NCBI GenBank assembly: GCA_037962975.1
Contig: CM075669.1
Coordinates: forward strand, 192,208,501-192,272,500
Direction of reading: 5' to 3'
From: Clitoria ternatea
Lineage: Eukaryota > Streptophyta > Magnoliopsida > Fabales > Fabaceae
DNA length: 64,000 nt
The notes under the pieces are model-generated. The model was not told where the DNA came from and ran no database searches. It worked only from the letters and a program-made list of their open reading frames with translations. A program made the translations under genes and the position numbers. Positions 57,941 through 64,000 of the stretch are shown here, in pieces. Position 1 is the first letter of the stretch; every line of letters begins with the position of its first letter.

Positions 57941-58821
57941 AAACTTGATAAGTGTTTTGCTTATATTGAGTTTACTGAAAGAGAATCAAGTTTGTATAAT
58001 ATGAACTCAATGAAATGGATGTGCCAAGTTTAAACACAGAAGTTGTAATATAGTATAGTTATCGTTCCACTGAGGAGGTGCTAGAATGAAGATCTTAGTT
58101 TGAATTGATTAGGCAGAAAGTTTCAGTTTTGATTTGTTGTTGCTGAATGAAAAACAGTAAGTAACAAAATAACAGAGGATAGCACTTTGCAAAATATAAC
58201 AGTAAATGATGTTGGAAAAATCAGTTTTGTAAAACAGGGATTGGCTTCATCACATCTTCACCTCTGTAAGCTGCATAAGTTTCCATATAAGTAAATCGAA
58301 AAGATAAGTTCTACGTCACAATCAAAGTCATTTGCATCGATCCCTCGACTACAAAATTCATAAGAATGATTTCCAAACCGCTGATCCCTCAGTCACTTTG
58401 GAAACCATTCCAGCATTATCGATCGATTGTTTTGACGTTTGTTGCGTTAGACGCCATCCCTGGCTACCTACTCACAACAAGCATTTCTTTCAGGGTCTGC
58501 TTTCAAAAGTCAGTTCCCAGCATACTCAAGAAAACTTAGAACAAGAAAATAGTGATCAAGTACTTTCAGGCATTAAACGCAGAAGGAAATACAGAAACTT
58601 TATCAAATCTCATTACTCAATGAAAACTTACGACAGCATTACTTCAGTGTTGAATGGATTACAACCAATCCCATAAGGGAGATTAGTTATTCATGCCTTG
58701 CATTTTCACCATCAAAGAAATGAATACAGACAATGGAAAGTGTGAAATGAAAAATACAGAGGATAAAATGATGTATCAGATGATAGAAGATTGATGATCC
58801 TGATGCCCTGTTTGCAGCTTG

Positions 58822-58828
58822 CTTTATA
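58822..58828 (-). promoter_or_regulatory. Athila LTR TATA box
   Basis: TATAAAG on the minus strand, in the middle of the LTR and after the U3 dyad array. The 3' LTR carries the same site near 47721-47727. Confidence 0.5.
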
Positions 58829-58972
58829 GGAGTTTTTGGCTCAGCTTCTCTTACCCACTTGCGTAGAACCCATGCGGCATCTTTCAGAGACTGGTGGAAA
58901 CAGCAGAAAGTGGATGAGTTTGCATCGCATTACGGGTGAATAAAGAATTAAGGAGCCCACGCTGTGTGAGTC

Positions 58973-59440
58973 ACGCTTGAGCTTGATGGTCACGCTCAAG
59001 CGTGAAGGGCTCTGAAGCTTTTTAATAGTCTTGCACTTGAGCTTCCTTGTCCACGCCTAAGCGTGGTTCCTTTGTTCAGCATATGCTTGATCCTTCACTT
59101 CAAGCTGGGCATGTTACGCTTTAAGCGAGCTCCTCTATCCCCACAGATGTGTTCCACGCTCAAGCCACGCTCAAGCGGGATCGAGGTCACGCCCAAGCGG
59201 CTCCTGCTCACGCTTGAGCGTGAGATGACCTGATGCTGTTCCTTCTTCCATTTCAGTCACGCTTTAAGCTTCTTGGTGCCACGCTTGAGCGTCAGTCATG
59301 CATGAAGTCACGCTTGAGCGAGCTCGGGCTCACGCTCAAGCGTGAGGGGCTGTTGGTGAGTTCCTTGTTTCACTTGGGTGCATGGGCAACGTGGCTTCCA
59401 CGCTCAGGCGTGAAGTGTACCACGCTCAAGTGTCCTTTGC
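58973..59440. repeat. CACGCTTGAGCGTG dyad array, 5' LTR
   Basis: Same array as 47868-48330; two of the seven LTR differences fall in it (GCGCTTG to GCACTTG; TTCGCTTC to TTCACTTC), both C-to-T type. Confidence 0.9.
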
Positions 59441-59629
59441 TTGATGCTCTTGGTTTCTTCAAGGCTTTTGACAAGTTGTTCCTGATTTTCAGATTTGAAG
59501 CTTCTTTCCTTAATACTTCCTTTATACTCAAAATCATGCTCAATTATTTATTAATTTTGTTAAGTTATTCAAAAGAATAGTTCTAATTGAGCCACGAATT
59601 TAATCATAAAATAAGCACTCATCACATGG

Positions 59630-61284
59630 TTAGCAACCTTTGCATTCCTTTTCTTTCTTTTCTGACAATCATTTATCATATGACCATGCCTCTTACAATA
59701 ATTACACTTTACATGTTTATTTCCTTGGAACAAATAGAGAAGATGGAGATTTCTTGAAATCATCTTTCTCTACATGGCCCGGACTCGATCTGCTATGGCC
59801 ACCATGGAATTTACCCAAAAGCTTGCTCTACTTTTGCAGTTTGATGATTCCATTAGCTTGAGAGTTCTAGCATACTTTGAAGTTTTCGAAATTGGTTTTC
59901 AAAACAAGATTTTCTTGTTTAAGTTTGTATAGCTCTTCAAGGTGTATTCTTTCATTTTTTTCCATTTCTTTTTGAATGCTTTTATTAAAACCTTCTTTTT
60001 TTTAGTTTTGAAATCTGGTTTTCATAATTAGTGGTCATACCAATATGCTTTATTTTTAATTTTTGAAATTTTTTAATAGTTTAGAAAAATCATTGAACAA
60101 TAGATCATAATTTTCTTTGAGTTCATAATAGCTTACTTCTTCAAATTCTAAATCACTTGAGCTGGCTTCTGAATCTGGTTCCACATCAACCATAAGACAG
60201 ATTTGGGCAGACTTTGTGTCTTCCTTAGACTCACTAGAATTGGATGAATATTTATCATCCCATGTAATTAATCCATTTTTCTTCTTTAGGAATCTTCTCT
60301 TCTCTTTTTTGTCCATCTTGTCTTTGTTTAAAAGAGGACACACTGTCTTTATATGTCTTGGTTTTCTACAGTTGAAACATTCTAAGGTAGATTTGTCAGT
60401 CTTAAACTTAAATTGAGAATTACCTTTGTGATCTTAAGGTTTGAATTCCTTTTTCTTGAGCAGCCTGTGAAATCTTCTTGTTATGAGAGCAAACTCCTTA
60501 TCTATATCTTCACCTAACTCATTAGAGTCTGGTTCTAAGCAGGTAGACTCTTTAGCCTTGAGAGCTTTAGACTTTTTGCCTAATTCTTCAGACTTTAGGG
60601 CAATACTTTCTGAAAAGGAAGTCTTGGTGACTTCCTCCTGTTTCATTTCATAGACTCTAAGAAATCCAAGAAGTTCATCTAGAGTGAGGGTGCTTAGATC
60701 TTTGGCCTCCTCATGAGCTGAGTATTTAGCATCAAATATTTCAGGCAAGCTTCTAAGGTCTTGACATTTATATCTTCTGTGGATGGTGTTGTTCCAAGGG
60801 CTTAAAGCTTATTCAGCAAAGTTTGGAATCTTCCAAACATCTGGTCCACAGTCTCATGATCCTCCATTTTGAATGTATCATAATGTTTTGTTAACAATAT
60901 CTTATTAGATCTCTTTATGTTGGAGGTTCCTTTATAATTACATTGAAGGGCATCCCATAATTATTTAGTTGATTTATAGCTGAAAACCTTATTGTACTCT
61001 AATTTACTTAGAGCACAAGTAAGGAGAAATCTGGCCTTGGCATTAGTCTCTATTCTCTTTAGTTCAAACACTGTCCACTTATCTTCTGGTTTAGGCTTCC
61101 CATCTTCATCAACAGGAAATGGATGGTCACCATTGGTGATGATTCCCCATAAGCCATATTGAGTGGATTTGATGAAAATCTCTATTCTTTCCTTAAAATA
61201 AGGATAATCCTTACCAAAGAAAGCTGGTGGTTTGTTGATAGAGGATCCTTCCACTATAAGTTGATGGTTTTGAGAAGGCTCCAT
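59630..61284 (-). pseudogene. Sirevirus-like gag pseudogene
   Basis: ATG at 61284 opens MEPSQNHQLIV, then a Gag domain (PPAFFGKDYPYFKERIEIFI; YGLWGIITNG). It continues in pieces: LSTLTLDELLGFLRVYEM near 60.65 kb, the C-F-N-C knuckle near 60.36 kb, an acidic Ser-rich segment near 60.15 kb, a heptad-like segment (YYELKENYDLLF), and a second knuckle CNYCKRHGHMINDC near 59.69 kb. Stops interrupt it at about 60.75-60.96 kb and 59.77-60.05 kb. The frame would enter pol at 46836 had the Athila element not inserted. Confidence 0.85.
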
Positions 61285-61333
61285 GGATCTTATTCCTTTT
61301 AACTCATTAGAGTGATCAACCCAAAAGGATACA

Positions 61334-61344
61334 CTCTGATACCA
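61334..61344 (-). other. primer binding site of Sirevirus-like element
   Basis: Minus strand TGGTATCAGAG, two bases after the LTR end (AATCA), matching the tRNA-iMet complement for 11 bases. Confidence 0.85.
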
Positions 61345-61346
61345 AT

Positions 61347-62874
61347 TGATTATTCAGAGTCAGACTTAGAAAGGAGGTTGAATAAGTCTTAGATTTTTGT
61401 ACCAGACTGTTAAGTGCAGGGAAAGAAAGAATGAAAATAAAGAATTTATACTAGTTCACTTCCAATACAGAAGCTACGTCTAGTCCCTTCAAACTTGAAG
61501 GATTTCCTATATTGTAAAAACTCCTTTTATAATTTCAGCATTAAACTGTGCCACAAGTATTCTTGACTCCAGCCACTTCTAGCTTAAACTCAAGTATTAT
61601 TTCAATAAGTCACTCCTGGCCCAATCCCAAGTATTCTTTCAAAAGCCTCTTTAGGCCACAAACAGTTTCCCAATAGAAACTAAATGCTGGCAACTCAACA
61701 GACTTTTACACAAATACAAATTTGAATAAAAGATTATGTTTGGTGTTTCTGAGAACTTAATGTATGAAAAGATACAATAATATGAACAAATACACTAAGT
61801 AAGAAAGAAAAAGACCAAGGTCTGCTAGATGTAGAACTACAAAAAAAGTCTTTGCTTAAGATAAAAACTAGGAATGAAGAAGAGAGCTTTTATAGCTGAT
61901 TGCAAATGATTTCTTTAAAAGTCTTAAAAGCTCTTTTCTTCAAGTTTTAAATTTCTTCATATTTATTGATCACTCAAAGTGACCGTTTGTTAATCTGGTG
62001 AAAAAATATAGTCGTTGTGAATCCATTGAAGGAGATTTAGCCTTTGAGAGAACCATACCTTAATAAGTGAAGAGAGAACAATGGTCTGGTGTGAAGGAAC
62101 ATCAGAGCTTTGCACTGAAATGGTGTTCTTTAAAAATCTCAGAACAAAACTCCTTTTGTAGGCTTTCTTCTTTCAACATAAAACTGTGCTAAGCAAAAAT
62201 AGTTAACCTTTTAAAAGCATTGACACACGTATTGAAATTCTGAAATACACATAACTGCTTCTTGGTTTCTTCCATAAAAGGCTTTGGCTTTTGCACTGTT
62301 TTATCTCCTTTCTTCTTTTGACAATAAGTGCAGTTCATTTTGATATGCACATAGTTCAGAGCATCATCAAAATAAACATTGACCTTTTTGCTATATTCTT
62401 TGGATCTTAAACAAATGCTTATCTTCTTATTTTATTTGATGATATGAGTAATCTTCACAAAAAGGGATCAGCTCTTAACCTTCTTCAAGGAGGATATGTT
62501 ATGCTTTGATATAAATACAAGAATAATGTCTTTATATATTTGGAAGTCTTGATTCTGAAGTCTAAATATGTTCTATGTAAAACAAAGCTTGGTAGATTAA
62601 ACCCTGATGGTGCAACTGGGGTTAGACTTCTCTATGAATTTTCCTTTAGTTCCATATAGACTTGAGTACTAATATTAGACTTTTTATGATAAGCTCTCTT
62701 TTTCATTTATAGCTTATTCCTTACAGACTTTTGACCTGAAACACTTAATTAGAAAGGTCAAATAACACACAGGCAGACTTTATTTAATCAATTGTCTTAA
62801 TGTGTGTTATTAACAAATGTTGGGATATAAATCGTCAACATCAGAGTGTTTATAAAATAGACTTGGTTCTAGCA
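61347..62874 (-). repeat. Sirevirus-like 5' LTR
   Basis: Plus-strand start TGATTATTCAGAGTCAG beside the PBS. The outer end is either TCGTCAACA at 62840 or TTCTAGCA at 62874; the latter is followed by GTTTC, identical to 26664-26668. The minus-strand TATA box TATAAAAG lies at 61887-61894. No matching LTR was found at the left end of the element. Confidence 0.65.
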
Positions 62875-62879
62875 GTTTC

Positions 62880-63470
62880 TATAATAACCAAAAGTAGTGA
62901 GTGTTCCCAATGGACCCTAAAATTAAGAGGACCAGGATATTGTTTCTTACCCTTTTGTGTAGAATAAGATTTAAAATCTAACCTAACAATGTGTCTGACG
63001 CGAGTACTTAAATAACCATAAATTAATGAAATCTCAAGTGCAACACATGCAAATATTTATTATCAATGCCTATCAAACATAACATCATAAGATATCATCA
63101 AGCTAAGGGATATATCAAACATAAAAGTCTTAAAATATTTTTATATTTCAAAAAGAGAAAATAAAAATCTAATGCATATATGCAATGATATGTGTGAACA
63201 TGAAAAAGGCATGAAAAATAAAAATAATAAAAGAAAAATAAAGAAGTAAAATGAAATATGCATGTAAAGGTGGATATATGTGAGACAAACATAAAGAAAA
63301 ACAAAAATATATACCTAAATATATGATTCTATATGCTCATAAACTATATGAGACATACAGAATATTCACAAAAACATGAGGACCTTCTCAACATAACCTC
63401 AAGCTAAAACATTGCATTATCCCAAGTGTAAAAATAGAATCAAAACAAGAGAAAAAGGGAAGAGACTCAT
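62880..63470 (-). other. 3' noncoding region of old Athila-type element
   Basis: AT-rich, no frame. By position it is the continuation of 26069-26668. Nothing else seen. Confidence 0.4.
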
Positions 63471-63990
63471 TTAGTGACTCAGGTGTGGGAAATGGTCATA
63501 AGATAAATTCCAATCATATATAGCATCCACCCTAAGACTTATATAATTAATCTGGCCACCATGTTTATCATGCATCTCAAAAAGGAATCTATACATATAG
63601 TAATGCCAAACTTCATCGAAATGGAGCTTGAGGGTCCCTCAACAGTAGGTGGAACCTCATGAGTAGGTAAATCTTCACCAGTCATCTTAACTTGAATGAG
63701 ATTAGGATCAATAAGTTTCTCATCAACAACATCCTTAAAAATAAAATCATCTTTCCCCCAGATGCTAGTGAATTAAGGGTTAGGCATACGTCGGGCATGA
63801 GTAAAGCCTCTAATAGGTAACTCATAATGGGAACCAACCAAAGGCCATGCCTATTACAAATGCTCATGTGTTGAAGAGTTTTACCTTATATACCTTAGTC
63901 TCACTACTAAGGTTTATACCTAGATGGCGAAATATGGGTGTCAGAAGACCACCAATGGTGATGACTCTTGAAACGACCTTTCTTCTCTTT
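63470..63990 (-). pseudogene. env-like gene fragment of an older Athila-type element
   Basis: Minus-strand coding remnant. Near 63.70-63.82 kb it reads SHYELPIRGFTHARRMPNP, then a stop, then FTSIWGKDDFIFKDVVDEKL and VKMTGEDLPTHEVPP. After a frameshift near 63.61 kb it reads FLFEMHDKHGGQINYISL and ends DHFPHLSH with a stop near 63.47 kb. The composition and the position ahead of a long noncoding stretch suit the third frame of an Athila-like element. The gene extends beyond the window. Confidence 0.55.
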
Positions 63991-64000
63991 TTTATTTTGT

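Larger units (their letters stand above)
46837..59624 (-). mobile_element. young Athila-type Ty3 element
   Basis: 12.8-kb element with a perfect TSD CATGG (46832-46836, 59625-59629), LTRs of 1,685 bp (left) and 1,679 bp (right), a tRNA-Asp-type PBS, intact gag-pol, a downstream env-like gene and a PPT. By eye the LTRs differ at about seven bases plus one 6-bp indel (TGAATG, near 47030), which makes it the most recent insertion here. It lies exactly at the gag-pol boundary of the Sirevirus-like element, whose GPKKIWVPK motif resumes beyond it. Confidence 0.95.
57946..59624 (-). repeat. Athila 5' LTR
   Basis: Pairs with 46837-48521. The minus-strand TATA-like TATAAAG is at 58822-58828, about 150 bp downstream (in transcription direction) of the dyad array. 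Confidence 0.95.

Overview
The window looks like a block of plant nuclear heterochromatin, probably from a eudicot. It is built almost entirely of LTR retrotransposons nested inside one another. The evidence is plant-type primer binding sites (initiator tRNA-Met, tRNA-Arg and tRNA-Asp complements), plant lineages of Ty1-copia and Ty3-gypsy (Tork-like, Sirevirus-like, Tat/Ogre-like, Athila, Tekay/Del-like), TATA boxes inside LTRs, and perfect 5-bp target-site duplications (TSDs). I found no host protein gene, tRNA, rRNA or CRISPR array. The species cannot be named from the sequence.

Layout by order of insertion. The base layer is an old minus-strand Athila-type element. Its LTR is split between about 1071-1686 and 25732-26068, its 3' noncoding part lies at 26069-26668 and 62875-63470, and an env-like fragment runs off the right edge. 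Into its LTR went a degenerate Ty1-copia element at 1687-25726 (TSD AAAAC). That copia's own 5' LTR was then split by a 15.8-kb Tat/Ogre-like Ty3 element at 2505-18346 (TSD AAACC), which carries an intact gag but no pol. To the right, a minus-strand Sirevirus-like element covers about 28.3-62.9 kb: gag at 59.6-61.3 kb, pol at 43.7-46.8 kb, and an env-like frame in pieces between 28.3 and 40.8 kb. It was interrupted by a solo copia LTR (30149-31425), a plus-strand non-autonomous Sirevirus-like element (31653-40445, TSD GTGCA), a solo Ty3 LTR (41237-43674, TSD GACAG), and a young, nearly intact Athila element (46837-59624, TSD CATGG). A Tekay-like LTR piece lies at about 26911-28167.

Function. 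Only two frames look intact: the Tat/Ogre-like gag (7682-9718, plus strand) and the 1,772-codon Athila gag-pol (52493-57811, minus strand). The Athila LTRs differ by about seven substitutions and one 6-bp indel by eye, so this is the youngest insertion. It also carries a downstream env-like gene, broken at a 12-base homopolymer.

The most unusual feature is shared across layers. Several unrelated families each carry an array of their own short word in U3, upstream of the TATA box. The words are GAATCGATTC in the plus-strand Sirevirus-like LTRs, CACGCTTGAGCGTG in Athila, and CCGAGTG in both the Tat/Ogre-like LTR and the otherwise unrelated 41-43 kb Ty3 LTR. The first two are palindromic. The Tat/Ogre-like element also has three successive minisatellites, each with a small hairpin at the core of its unit. 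The copia leader has a hairpin array with apparent base-pair covariation. The non-autonomous Sirevirus-like element has many copies of PBS-like and PPT-like motifs in its pol-less interior.
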